A stretch of 64,000 nt of DNA, taken from positions 38,675,501 to 38,739,500 of the forward strand of contig CP142461.1 in the NCBI GenBank assembly GCA_038049695.1. The letters run 5' to 3'. The position numbers and the translations under genes are program-made. The first letter of the stretch is position 1. Each line of letters begins with the position of its first letter. Shown piece after piece: positions 53,835 to 64,000 of the stretch. Under the pieces are notes generated by a model, which saw only the letters and a list, made by a program, of their open reading frames with translations, did no database searches and was not told where the DNA came from. This DNA comes from Cinnamomum chago (Eukaryota; Streptophyta; Magnoliopsida; Laurales; Lauraceae).

Positions 53835-54716
53835 TTAGTTTTTGAAAAACTTCTGAAACAAGACCACGTCCATTAGTAATCACAAGAATATAGTGATCAT
53901 AAAGGGGAAAGAACTATGGTTTTGTCTTTTCAAATCGCTCAAGGGAACATGGCCCAGTCCAAGCGAGACGAAAGAAGGCAAAAAGCCATAGAGGATACAA
54001 TTGTTCTGAACGCAAGTACGGGAGGCTCAGAACGAGCATTCCAATGACTGCTACAAGCAATTGTAGACCTTAATTCAAATTACCGAGAAGCGAGGCTCAC
54101 TCGAGGTAAGATGATTAAGGTTGGAGATACAAATGTGTCGGTTGCGAATACAGTAGATCCGGAAGGGCGTACTAGCACCGCTAGGCACAAATGTTGCAAA
54201 TCACATCCTTGGAATAGACATGAGATGGGATTTTTGAAGGTCAAAATCGGGTTCATAAAAGAGAGCAAATGGTGTTCCAATCCGAATAAGGGCTCAAACA
54301 TTTCTGCGAGCACCAAATCCGAAAGGGAATGAACCAAGAATTCTCAAATGTAAACCCAAAGATGACGATTTTTTTTTGAAAGTTTTTTTTAATTTTTGTT
54401 TTTCTTTTTAAAGGAACACAAAGGTTTTCAATTCGGTCTTATGAAACCTTAGTAGATAGATTAGCCCCCAGGTAAGGGTAGGATTACTTAACGAACCCGT
54501 TTGGAGGACCCTTGCCTCGAACAATCTAGCTGTCTCCACACTCTGGACAAGGCTTTTATTAGATCCACTTTTGTCAAAGAACGCAATTGGTGCAACCTCA
54601 GTGGGTTTTGCAAAAAAATTTATTTGATTTTTTTTAACAAAGAGAACAAAAGGTGTTCCAATCCGAATAAGGGCTCAAACATTTCTGCAAGCGCTAAATC
54701 CGAAATGGAGGGGACC
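53835..54716 (-). other. Leader region of copy C and junction with copy D
   Basis: No gene is called. On the minus strand this lies upstream of gag and should hold leader, primer site and 5' LTR, but I could not identify a TG...CA end or a convincing primer site. It contains a direct repeat of about 75 bp at 54261-54335 and 54641-54716, separated by about 305 bp. The second copy stops just before the tail of the PMD gene of copy D, so the two elements are joined without LTRs between them. Confidence 0.5.
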
Positions 54717-54859
54717 AAACGTGGGTTGCGGCATTCTGTCGCATTTTATGGAAAGATTTTGAAGAAGCATGGCCTGGAAGCTTTGGAGGCTAAGGCCAAA
54801 AGTCTGCTTGAGGAGTTGAATCTTTGCTTGAAGACCATGTTAGACTGAGCTCCTGAGTT

Positions 54860-56385
54860 GTAACAAACTCCCTTTCTTCTCTGTTTTTTTTTGTACCTCC
54901 ATGTATAAATATTTTTGGTACTATATATTTTTTGTATTCCCTCCTTCCATTTAAATTATTTTTTGATGAAACCAAATTTAAGCAAGACCTGAATGGGAAT
55001 GTTTTTTTTGAGAATTTGATCAAAAGGTTGTCATTTTGTGAAAATCTTTTGTCAAAGGGTTGTTTTGGGTATGAAAGCCAGATTTTGTGGCAAAGCCTGG
55101 TTTTTTTTTTAATGGCTTGAAAGCTGGATTTTGAGATGTCATGGGAGGTGAATTTTGTGGCGTAAGAGCCAAAATTTGTTTGTGGCATGGAAACCGAAGT
55201 TTTTGAGATGGTATGAAAGTCGAATTTTTGGAGATGGCATGAAAGCCGAATTTTTGGAGATGGCATGAAAATCGAATTTTAAGATGGCCTGAAAGCCGAA
55301 TTTTGAATTTGCATGAGAGCCAAGTTTTGTGGCATACGAGCCGATTTTGTTTGTTGCGTGAAAGCCGAAATTTTGGGATGGCATGAGAGCCAGGTTTTGT
55401 GGCATGAAAGCCAAAATTTTGTTTCTTGTCGTGGAAGCCGAACTTTTGAAAACCAAGTTTTGTTTTGTTGGCATGGAAGATAGATTTTGATTTTTGGAAT
55501 AAAAGCCATTTTTTTGGCATAAAAACTAGGTTTTTTTGGCATAAAAACACGGTTTTTGGTTTTCAAAGATGCAGGTATCGACTAAGGGTCGCCTCTCTGC
55601 TGAATGGTATTGCAAGTATCGATGGAATGTCGCCTCCTTGCTCATTCGGTTGCGAGTATCAATGGAATGTCGCCTCCTCGCGGATTGGGGTGCAAGTATC
55701 GATAAAACGTCGCTTCCTTGCTTTTTCAAAAATTTTGGTTTTGTGGGTATTGACTAAATGTTGCTTCCCCACGATTTTTTTGAAATTTGAGGTTTTTTTG
55801 AAAATTTGGGTTGTGGATATCAACTAGAATGTTGCGTCTCCATGATTTTTTGAAATTTATGGTTTTTTTTTTAAATTTGGGTTTTTGAAATTTTACAAGT
55901 ATCGACAAGGTGTTGCTTCTTTGCGATTTTCAAATTTTGGAAGTATTGAATGTGGTTCGTATCCTTCCGATTTTTGGGTTTTGCGAGTATCGACTGAGCG
56001 TTGTTTCCCCACGGGTTCTAAGAAACCATTTTTGTTTAAAGACATGAGGGTCGTAAATTTTGACTCAAAACCATTTTTGGTTGTAAAAGTTGGGGCGGAC
56101 TAGGGTGGAAATTCTTGAGTCCTGATTTTTGTTTCAAACCATGAATTTTGGGCTCAATGATTGAAAATTTTGGCCAAGTCCGAGAAGAGGCTCCTAAACT
56201 TGGATTTTTGGATTTAATTTTTTTTTTTAACAATGAAATGATGAAAGAAAGCATTGTTTTGAAACTTTTTTTGTTTAGAAATTTTAACATAAGGATGAAA
56301 ATTCCAAAATGGATTGGTTTGGTGAGCAAGAACCTAGGAATAGGCTTTGGCCATATAGACATCACTCTGACCCACTGGAGGAAGT
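54860..56385 (-). repeat. Repeat-rich spacer, copy D
   Basis: It has the same two repeat families as copy C: GGCATGAAAGCC...TTTTG units at about 55070-55560 and AAGTATCGA...GTCGCCTCC units at about 55570-56020. Unit order and number differ between copies by eye. Plain noncoding sequence follows to the pol end. No protein is called here. Confidence 0.8.
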
Positions 56386-56389
56386 CTTC

Positions 56390-57460
56390 AAGGGTAGTAC
56401 TTGTCGTTGATGGGCAACATACATCTGTCATCTTCCATGTTTAGAAGAGCGTATGCGCCGTTGGAGAAGACTTTGTCGATGACGAAGGGTCCCTCCCATT
56501 TTGGTTCGAATTTTCCTTTGAAATTGTTAGCAAAAACCATTAGCCTTTTTACTGCAAGAACTAAGTCACCCTTTTTATAGGCGTGTTGCCTGACCTTCTC
56601 GTCAAAAGATCCTGCCATTAGTGCTTGGTACAACTTAATGCTTTATAAAGCTTCAAGCCGTCTCTCATCGAGATTATCCAGCTCTTGGAGTCTCAATTTG
56701 ATATTGCTTTCTTGTGTCATGTCATTTTGCAAAGATACCCTTAAGAAAGGAATTTGTACTTCCAAAGGGATAACAGCTTCGCATTCATAGACCAAAGAGA
56801 ATGGTGTGCTATGGGTCGGTCCTCGAACGGTGGTTCGATAAGCCCACAAAGCTTCAGGTAGTTTGTCGCCCTAGTCTCTTTTGTGACTAGAGACCATTTT
56901 CTTAAGAATTTTGCAGTGTCTTGTTGAAGGCTTCTGCTAGTCCGTTCGTTGCCAGAGTATATGGAGTCGAATGATAACTTTGGATTTTGTACTTGTTGCA
57001 GAACCTGTAGAATCTGTGATCCTGGAATTGTGGTTGTTATCATGGATGAATCTTTTAGGTATGCCAAAGTGACAGATAATGTTGGTACGCATGAACTGAA
57101 GTACTGATGAGGTATTCATTTCGCTGAGCGCAAATGCTTCTCACCACTTGGAGAAATAATCCGTAGCGGCGAAGATGAAGCGATGACCTTTGCTTGATGG
57201 GGGAGAGATAGGACCTATGATGTTCATACCCCGGGCTTCGAAAGGCCATGAGATCAATGTAGGATGTTACCATTCTGGAGGCATGTGGACATAATCTCCA
57301 TGAATCTGGCATTGTTGGCAGCATTAAGCAAATTGCATTGCGTCAGCTACCATGGTAGGACAATAATAACCTAACCTTTTTATCTGATCAGCCTGATGAG
57401 CTCCACAAAAACCAGCATTTGCTTCTTTGAGAGTTTCATCGGCCTTTTGTTTTGACAAGC
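56390..57460 (-). pseudogene. Integrase, copy D
   Basis: The minus strand is collinear with 47508-48610. It keeps zinc-finger remnants near 57330-57310, a core with a GIPKRFIHD block near 57050, GPTHSTPFSLVYECEAVIPLEVQ near 56780, and a C-terminal part (YKKGDLVLAVKRLMVFANNF; EPKWEGPFVIDKVFSNGAYA). It is more eroded than in copy C. Confidence 0.85.
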
Positions 57461-57610
57461 AGCTAAAAGTACTCCGTTGAAGGATTTTTTGTAAAGCATT
57501 TTTGAAGTAATGTCCAAATGAAAGTTTGGGGTTCGTCTTTGAATGCTTACCTGCTCTTTTGGATCTTCAGGTTGGATTTCGAACATAATGTAATCAATAA
57601 ACGGATCCCT

Positions 57611-59500
57611 CTACTCGCCGATCAGAGGTTTGAGGATGGACATCCGACTTCTAACCACTTGGTGGCATTCAACAACTGCTTGGTGTGTGTTAAGAGGAGG
57701 GAGAATCCTTCTTTGACACACTGTGATTTGCAAGTTTTCCCTTTCTTGGATTACCATAGAAGCAGCAAGTCCAGTTAGGGCATCTGCATGGATGTTTTCA
57801 CCTCTGAGGATGTGGGTGATGTGACAGATGTCAAACTTTTGCCGAACTGATTGTGCCTTGTTGTAGTAAGGCAACATATCAGGCTTCCTGACTTCAAATT
57901 TCTGATTCATCTGGTTGACGATCAGTTGAGAGTCCCCAAAGGCTTCCAGCACGGTGATGTCAGATTCGAGGGCGAGTTCCAATCCCACAATCAGGGCTTG
58001 GTACTCAGCTGCATTGTTTGAACATGGTTCCAGTAGCGAGAAAGCGTGTGGAATCATGTATTTTTCGATACTAACAAAGAGAATGCCAATTCCCGATATT
58101 TGCTTTCCTTTTCTCATTTGTCCTGGTTTTGCCGTCAAAGTACATGTCCCATGAAGCATTAGATGGGGAAATCTCCACAGTGTAGACAGGTTCGTCTGGG
58201 ATATCATCCCTAAGTGGAGAATTTTTATGCAATGGGTGCTCTGCAAGAAAGTCTGCTAGAGCTTGGCCTTTGATTGCTTTTTATTGTAATACCTAATATC
58301 GAATTGCGACTGAAGGATGACCCATTTTGCCAATCGGGCATTGAGAGAACTTGCTTTTTGTGATAAGGACCTTTAAGAGACTGGCCCTCAAAATCAAGTA
58401 TACTATGTTGGACGGAAGATAGTGACGCAACTTTTGTACGGCGAACATCACTGCAAGGCATTCTTTTTCGACTGGAGAGTAGCAATGCTCTACACCTACC
58501 AACATGCGGCTGAGGTAATAAAGAGCAACTTCTTTTCCCTCGTCGTTTTCTTGTGCCAGTAGAGCGCCCAAAGAGTAATCGAGAGCTCTTGTGTACAAGA
58601 TGAATGGTTTTCCAGTTGTGGGGGGAGCCAACATTGGAGGTTTGGTCAGGTATGTCTTGATGTCTTGAAATGTGGCTTCACATTCAGCATCCTAAACAAA
58701 GTCCACACCTTTCTTCATTAACGAGAGAATGGACAACACTTCCCTGACAGATTGGAGATGTATCGTCGAATGTATGCCAACCTTCCTTGAAGCCCTTTTA
58801 GCTATTCCGGTTTTCCGAACAATGAATCCGAGGAACTTTCCCGATGATATACCGAAGAAGCATTTTAGTGGATTCATTCATAGTTTGTGTTTGCAAAGTC
58901 GGAGGAAGGCTTCTCGAAGATCTTTGAGATGGTCTTATTTTCTTCAGCTTTTGACGACAAGGTCATTAACGTAACATTCGACCGTCTTGTGCTGCATGTC
59001 TTGGAATATCTTCATCATAGCCCTCTGATATGTTGCACCCGCATTTTTCAGACCAAATGGCATGACTGTGTAGCAATTCATGCCAAATGGAGTCCGAAAT
59101 TATGTATGTCTTTCAACTTCAGGATGCTTCTTTATCTGATTGTAGCCAGAAAAGCCATCCATGAATGTCATTCGCTCGAATCTGCAGTTGTTGTCGATCA
59201 TCACCTCCGGTATGGGGAGCGAAAATTCATCTTTAGGGCATGCACTATTCAGGTCCCTACAGTCAATAAAAACCCTGATTTGCCCATTTTTCTTTGTCAC
59301 GGGGACGATGTTGGCCAACCATTCAGGATGTTGTTCCTCACGGATGAAACCAACACTTTTGAGTTTCTGAACTTCTTGTTCAATTTTGTCCATCACATCA
59401 GGACAGAATCTTCTTTGGCCTTGTTTGACAGGTTTGATATCTTTTTGCAGATTGAGTTTATGGACTACTATTTTGGGGGGTCTAAGCTAGGCATTTCAGC
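57611..59500 (-). pseudogene. pol: Reverse transcriptase and both RNases H, copy D
   Basis: RT blocks on the minus strand are NIVPVTKKNGQIRVFIDCRD near 59320 and FMDGFSGYNQIKKHPEVE near 59130, with the palm and YVDD region near 58960. The gypsy RNase H follows (FILYTRALDYSLGALLAQEN near 58560; VEKECLAVMFAVQKLRHYLP near 58450). The archaeal-type RNase H has NNAAEYQALIVGLELALESD near 58000 and IHADALTGLAAS near 57780. Collinear with copies B and C; several breaks. Confidence 0.88.
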
Positions 59501-60260
59501 GTAAGACCATGCAAAACAATCAACGAACGCACGAAGAAAAACGATATACTTGGGTAACTCATCATCCTTTATATTCTTGCTTACGAATACAGGACATGGG
59601 TTATCAGGTATCTCCAAGTCTATCTTTTGAACATGATCTTCTATTGGAAGGTTTGAAAGTGGTTCCTCCACAATGTTTTCAGAGGCTTCCAACTCAACAA
59701 GACCTTCTGGAGTTCCAAAGGCATTTACAGACCAAGGCTTTGCTTTTGTCCATAGGTCTTCTTGATCAGTACTCTTCTCAAGACTTGCAATGAGATGATC
59801 CCAATCACCTGTTGAAACTGGGTCGAAGTAGGGTACTTCTTTTGGAGACGATGGTTTTTCTGGGTCAGAAAGCCGCGCGTCTGTGTCATCGGACAATTCT
59901 TCTTCATCGTCAGAGAAATCATACCAATTGGAGAAGCTTCCTGGATCCTTGATGGGTGACTCCTCAAAGAGATATCTAGGGAGATCAATGTCTTCATGGA
60001 CACGAGATGTTGAGGCTTGGTCGGCAAAACAACTTTGCAGCCTTCGTGTCAACTGTCTCATGGGAGTGTCAAGATCATACCCCAACCAGTATGAGGACTT
60101 GTCTATATGATGATAGAGTCTCCAATCCTCCAGTTGACTTTTGGTCAGGGTGGGTTCCAATGGTGTGAGAATACCACGACCACCTCCTAAACCGATTGGA
60201 TTCTGAGCATCATAACCCATTTTCTTCATGATAGCTTGTGTCATTGGGCTATATAGGAAT
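59468..60260 (-). pseudogene. G-patch-like linker between protease and RT, copy D
   Basis: The minus strand encodes MKKMGYDAQNPIGLGGGRG, then LTPLEPTLTKSQLEDWRLYH and acidic Ser/Glu/Asp-rich sequence leading to RT. It matches 34740-35420 (+) and 600-1150 (-). The protease half is cut off by the LTR inserted at 60261, so the reading frame shown in that LTR to the right is not part of it. Confidence 0.8.
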
Positions 60261-60957
60261 TGTCGCGACCCCGGAACGGATCCCCGGGCCCGCGATGAGT
60301 TGTTGATGTGTGTTACGTTTTCCCACAGGTTCCCGCGGTGAGGATTCCCAAAGACACGCGGAATCTGACTCACATGATCAAGTATACGGAAGCGTGTAGC
60401 AAATCACATCAAGATAAGCACCAATAAATCCTTAAGTGATATGATAAAATAATAACAAGACATAGTATCCAAAGAAAGGAGTTAACATGGCATTCCCATT
60501 TTAATTCAAGTTACGAGACTACACAAAGTAAGTTAAGTTTTTGTTACATCCCATGAGTGGCCAACACAGGCCAATACAATTTTCAAAATAATAAAAGAAC
60601 CCCAAGACAAAAATGGAGAAACATAAGAACCCGCCGGACGTCTAGTTGACATCGTCGGGCTGCCACTCTCTAACTGGGTTGGCTCAAAAGCCTCCTCCGG
60701 ACACTCCTCCTCAAAGGCAACGTCTCCTGCACCTGGGCACCAACAACAAGAGTCAAACACAACGGTTTGGCAGGTAATCAATTTAGGTATGAACATAAAT
60801 TAGTAAACCTTTAAAGAACATATAAAGACATTTTGCTGGATTGTAAACAGTTACAAGACTAAGATACATTTCAAAATACGAGTAAAGCTAACATGCATAC
60901 TTATAATATCATGAATAGTTACATTCCACAAAGAGCCCATCCTTTCTCTATCATATA
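60261..60957 (-). mobile_element. Chromovirus-like LTR, first copy (interrupted)
   Basis: It starts TGTCGCGACCCC directly after GGCTATATAGGAAT of copy D; GGAAT is the likely left target duplication. It resembles the copy starting at 60958 throughout and the solo LTR at 15548 more distantly (shared phrases AAACACAACGGTTTGGCAGG and GCGGAAGC-type). It is interrupted after 697 bp by the next LTR of the same family. The rest must lie beyond the window. Confidence 0.75.
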
Positions 60958-62433
60958 TGTCGCGACCCCGGACCGGGAATCCGGGATCGGGACCGCATCT
61001 GTTTAATATTGCCATATGTTTATTTAATTTCCCACAGGTGTCCGCGGTGAGGATATCACAACCATAAATGAATATTTCTATTAAGTGCGGAAGCTTGTAG
61101 CAAATCAAATAGTCAAGCCATCCTTGGTCATCAAGACAATAACACAAGTCTAAAATACTGTATCAGAATGAGCAATGAACAATAGCTTGTTACCCAAAGT
61201 AAGTTAAAGTTTATACAAACATCATTTGATTACATTTCCCCAAAAATAGAGGCCAACCAGGCCAATATAACAAAATACCAATCCAAAGAATGGTTAAAAG
61301 TTTCCCAAAATGTAAAGTCTCTCATAGCAACCGAACGTCTACATGACGTCATCGGCACGCCACTCAACCAACTGCTGCGGTTCTACGACCACCTCCTCAA
61401 GCTCCTCCTCGGGATAACCAACAACGGGACCGGAGCACCAAAGAGTAGGTCAAACATGACGGTTTGGAAAATGGATAAAACACAATAACAATACGAAAAT
61501 AAATGAATTTACCTTCAAAACATGTAAACCTGTTTAAATAATAATTTCTCTAAACAAGATAAAAACATTTATTCAATTTCAAGGATGCAATGTAAAACAT
61601 GAAAGGTGACCAAGGAAACGGGAAACAAGCAAGATGGCAACCACACGAAGCTAAGTCCTCTATCACTAAGGTGATAGAGCAATAACTAGGCACTGATCTC
61701 AGTCACTCGAGGTGAGGAGAAATAGTGTATCTCATATAAATACATATACATATACATATACTATACATAACCACGGTAGCGAGCCGGGCATTGGGGACCA
61801 CAGTAGCAATCTGCGGCATCGGGACAAGACCACGGTAATGACCGGGTAGCGGGATCCAAACTGCAGCTGGCGGGACAAGAGGAGGATCTCCAAGTCGGTG
61901 GATCAGACCAACAGGGTTATCCAAGCTTAGTGGTGCCGACTCATAGGTCAAATACAATCGAGACATGCAATCAAATTCAGTACGATAAATAGACGGGCAA
62001 GACGGGGTGCTCAAGGGCACATTATCATATCATGTGGTGCAATGCACTTCGGGTCAAGTAACCATTTCAAGTGTACATCAATGCTTTCGGGAAAACAAGA
62101 CCTGTAATATAAATCTCAGGATCGATAAGGTACAATAAACAATTGGAATTTCGGTAAAGTATTGGGTTCAAAATTCGTTTAAAGTGGATAGGGACCCCGT
62201 ATGTCAATCTAATAACCATTTGGTACTCTTTGAGTTTGGGGACATTACGGACTCCTTATACACTTTGAATTTTCAAAACTTCAATTGAAATCTTTGTGAT
62301 ATGGTTTCTTCCTCAAATGGCCTCATACAATGCTTAACAATCCTCTAGACGTAGAGAGGTTCCCAAAGAATAGTCCCAAACCATTAAAATAGTTCATCAT
62401 TGTCCCAACATAGCCCTGCCCAACGGGGCCCAT

Positions 62434-62682
62434 CGCTCGAGCGGACTGGAGGGTTCGCTCGAGCGAGTCGCTCTCTGGAATGGTTGTCTGGGTGGGTTCG
62501 CTCGAGCGAAGTTGAGGTCGCTTGAGCGAACTCATTGGGTCGAGCGAATATTTAAATGCGTTCGAATGAACAACTCTCTGGAACAAGTTCTAGGATGACC
62601 GCTCGAGCGACCAAGCTACTGGAATGCTCCGAACCCTTTCCTGGATAGGTCGCTCGAGCGAAGTGTCATGGTCGCTCGAGCG
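62434..62682. repeat. Palindrome cluster CGCTCGAGCG
   Basis: Six perfect copies of CGCTCGAGCG lie at 62434, 62456, 62499, 62600, 62651 and 62673, with a variant CGCTTGAGCG at 62519. Several are extended, for example TTCGCTCGAGCGAA. They fill the slot occupied by CCGATCGATCGG in the related LTR at 18012-18150. A minus-strand TATAAAAAGGGG lies about 75 bp upstream, near 62757-62768. Confidence 0.95.
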
Positions 62683-63507
62683 AACTGTCCAGAAACTGAA
62701 TCCGGACCAGTTCAGCTCCACTCTATCTCTTCCTCCTACAACTTCCTTTTAGCCCCTTTTTATACATCAAATGAGGAGTCTAATACTTCATTCAAACTAC
62801 ATCAAATCCTTCACCACATCCATCCCATTCTCCTCCATCCATATCACATTCAATACAAGGAAATAAAGAAGGAAACCATTTCACATAAGAGTACATTTGT
62901 GACAAAATAAGAAGAGATTAAATGCTATGAACTAACACATCTCTATGACCATAAATGCACCATTAATACTCTATCATGAACATTTACTTCGAAACAAGCA
63001 ATAAATAGGCATAAATGAAAATCATCCAAAATCAATGAAAGCTTATGAAACATCAATCATCCACTTGCCTTGGGTCTTCTAGTCAAGTAGATCAAGCTCT
63101 AACAAGCCTTTCAACTCAAAGGTCCAAGCTACAAGGAAAATCCCAAAATAAAACCCTAAAGAGTCAAAACATAGAATAGGAAGAGAGAAGCTTCAATAAC
63201 AAGGATGGAGATTCCCTTAAGCTAGGAGAACACAAATCTAGAAGAAGAGAAGGGTCACTTACTTGCAAGGTTCTCTAATGGCAATGGTGAGCTCAAAGAG
63301 AGTCTTGTGATGAATGATTTTCTCTAGCAATGGTGTCAATGGAGAGCTAGGGTGATGAGGAAGAAGGTGATGATCTCCACTACTCAAGTTGTGCAAGATT
63401 GGTGGTGCGTTTGGTGATTGCAAGCAAGAGCAAGAAGAAGAAGGCAATGAAACCCTAGGTTCTCACTCTCTTGTGCTGGAAAAAGGAAATGGAAGGGAAA
63501 GGGCTTC

Positions 63508-63514
63508 CTTATAA
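63508..63514 (-). promoter_or_regulatory. TATA-like box of the second chromovirus-like LTR
   Basis: The minus strand reads TTTATAAGG at the position matching TTTATAAAAGG of the solo LTR at 19011. It is weaker, and the alternative TATAAAAAGGGG near 62760 is a stronger match. Confidence 0.4.
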
Positions 63515-64000
63515 ACAAGTGGGGAGTGGGCTCCACCACTAACAAATCTAATTGGGCTGAAATCATGGCTTTCGGGGCTTCTAATGAATTCGATGAACAA
63601 GAGAAAAGTGATCGTCGAAATATCTAGTTTCCAAAAAGTATATGTTTCGCGGGTTTCGGGAATATCAAGTTTTGGGTACATATTTTGTGTGCAATGACTG
63701 TTTTGCCCTCAAGGCTATGAAATCGGGTTTCGGGACGGGGACAGGATCAACATGAAAGTTGAAGGGGTTAACAATACCAACAAAACATGATTAAAATCAT
63801 GAATGCAAAAATCTCCGATAAATCCTCAAACATATGCAATGTCATGAAAAGGAACCCCCAAAGGGCCCTACTAACACAAAGCAATCAAAATTCCCCAAAC
63901 TAATTCAAAACCTATTCCAAACCCAACTTAGTCAAAATCACTAATCAAGCTTAGAACTAACACGCAACTTAATTAGCACTAAACGGGTTCACTCAGGTCG

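Larger units (their letters stand above)
37672..54345 (-). mobile_element. Tat-lineage gypsy element, copy C, with antisense PMD gene
   Basis: This is the most complete copy of the family. On the minus strand: leader and gag (about 54345-50722), RT and RNase H (50600-49375), archaeal-type RNase H (about 49400-48624), integrase (48610-47508), repeat-rich spacer (47130-45960), a host-derived gene on the opposite strand (45735-40815), 3' noncoding repeats, purine tract (39725-39711) and 3' LTR (39710 to about 37672). No 5' LTR was found, and the protease/G-patch segment seen in copies A, B and D is not seen here. It is a broken fossil. The left LTR edge is uncertain. Confidence 0.85.
54717..60260 (-). 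mobile_element. Tat-lineage gypsy element, copy D (partial)
   Basis: On the minus strand: G-patch-like linker (60260-59470), RT and RNase H (59500-58290), archaeal-type RNase H (58246-57611), integrase (57460-56390), repeat-rich spacer (56020-55070) and, on the opposite strand, the last 100 bp or so of the PMD gene (54735-54850). The right side is interrupted at 60261 by a chromovirus-like LTR. The left side joins the leader of copy C. No own LTR is seen. It is more degraded than copy C. Confidence 0.88.
60958..64000 (-). mobile_element. Chromovirus-like LTR, second copy (runs off the window)
   Basis: It starts TGTCGCGACCCCGG after ATATA. It is collinear with the solo LTR at 15548-19528: the GGAAACAAGCAAGATGGCAA region at 61620, CACGGTAATGACCGGG at 61830, palindromes at 62434-62682, CTAGTTTCCAAAAAGTATATG at 63626 and TTTTGCCCTCAAGG near 63700. 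At 3043 bp it is still open at the window edge. No gag or pol is seen. Whether it is a solo LTR or the LTR of a whole element cannot be told from here. Confidence 0.8.

Noticed and set aside
1-64000. tRNA, rRNA or free-standing host genes
   Set aside because: I scanned for tRNA-like arms, rRNA-conserved blocks and non-transposon protein motifs and found none apart from the PMD gene carried inside an element.

Overview
The window is plant nuclear DNA, most likely from a eudicot and from a repeat-dense or pericentromeric region. It is built almost entirely of LTR retrotransposon fossils inserted into, and truncated against, one another. I found no free-standing host gene, tRNA, rRNA or CRISPR array. 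The plant assignment rests on lineages restricted to plants: Ty3/gypsy Tat elements with a second RNase H, a Sirevirus-type copia LTR, and a plant mobile domain (PMD) gene carried by one element.

Layout. 1-4462: partial Tat element (copy A, minus strand; gag, protease, G-patch-like linker, start of RT). 4463-32565: a second, Ogre-like Tat element on the minus strand. It has the end of its integrase (6436-7180), a large uncharacterised ORF1-like region (7487-11459), a primer binding site near 11830, and a long 5' LTR (11833-14366 plus 29808-32565) split by a later insertion. That insertion is a Sirevirus (14367-29807, minus). One of its LTRs contains a 4-kb solo LTR of another gypsy family (15548-19528, perfect 5-bp target duplication). 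Its body is mostly replaced by another copia element (21523-28084) that carries an inverted LTR fragment. 32566-37133: Tat copy B, plus strand. 37134-37671: copia LTR fragment and spacer. 37672-54345: Tat copy C, minus strand, with 3' LTR, polypurine tract, an antisense PMD gene, pol and gag. 54717-60260: Tat copy D, minus strand, keeping only the tail of the PMD gene. 60261-64000: two nested LTRs of the same family as the 4-kb solo LTR; the second runs off the window.

How the parts work together. Copies A-D belong to one Tat family. Its full set of parts was gag, protease with G-patch-like linker, RT, RNase H, archaeal-type RNase H, integrase, a repeat-rich spacer, an antisense host-derived gene, polypurine tract and LTR. 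All copies look broken in several places and are treated as fossils.

Most notable features: (1) the PMD gene inside copy C lies antisense to pol, has its own TATA box and keeps at least four GT-AG introns, so it looks like an independent transcription unit carried by the element. (2) Three unrelated LTR families here carry clusters of short perfect palindromes or hairpins. Within one family the palindrome sequence has been replaced wholesale between copies while the cluster keeps its place. (3) The Ogre-like element has a long ORF1 region of unknown function with an internal minisatellite.
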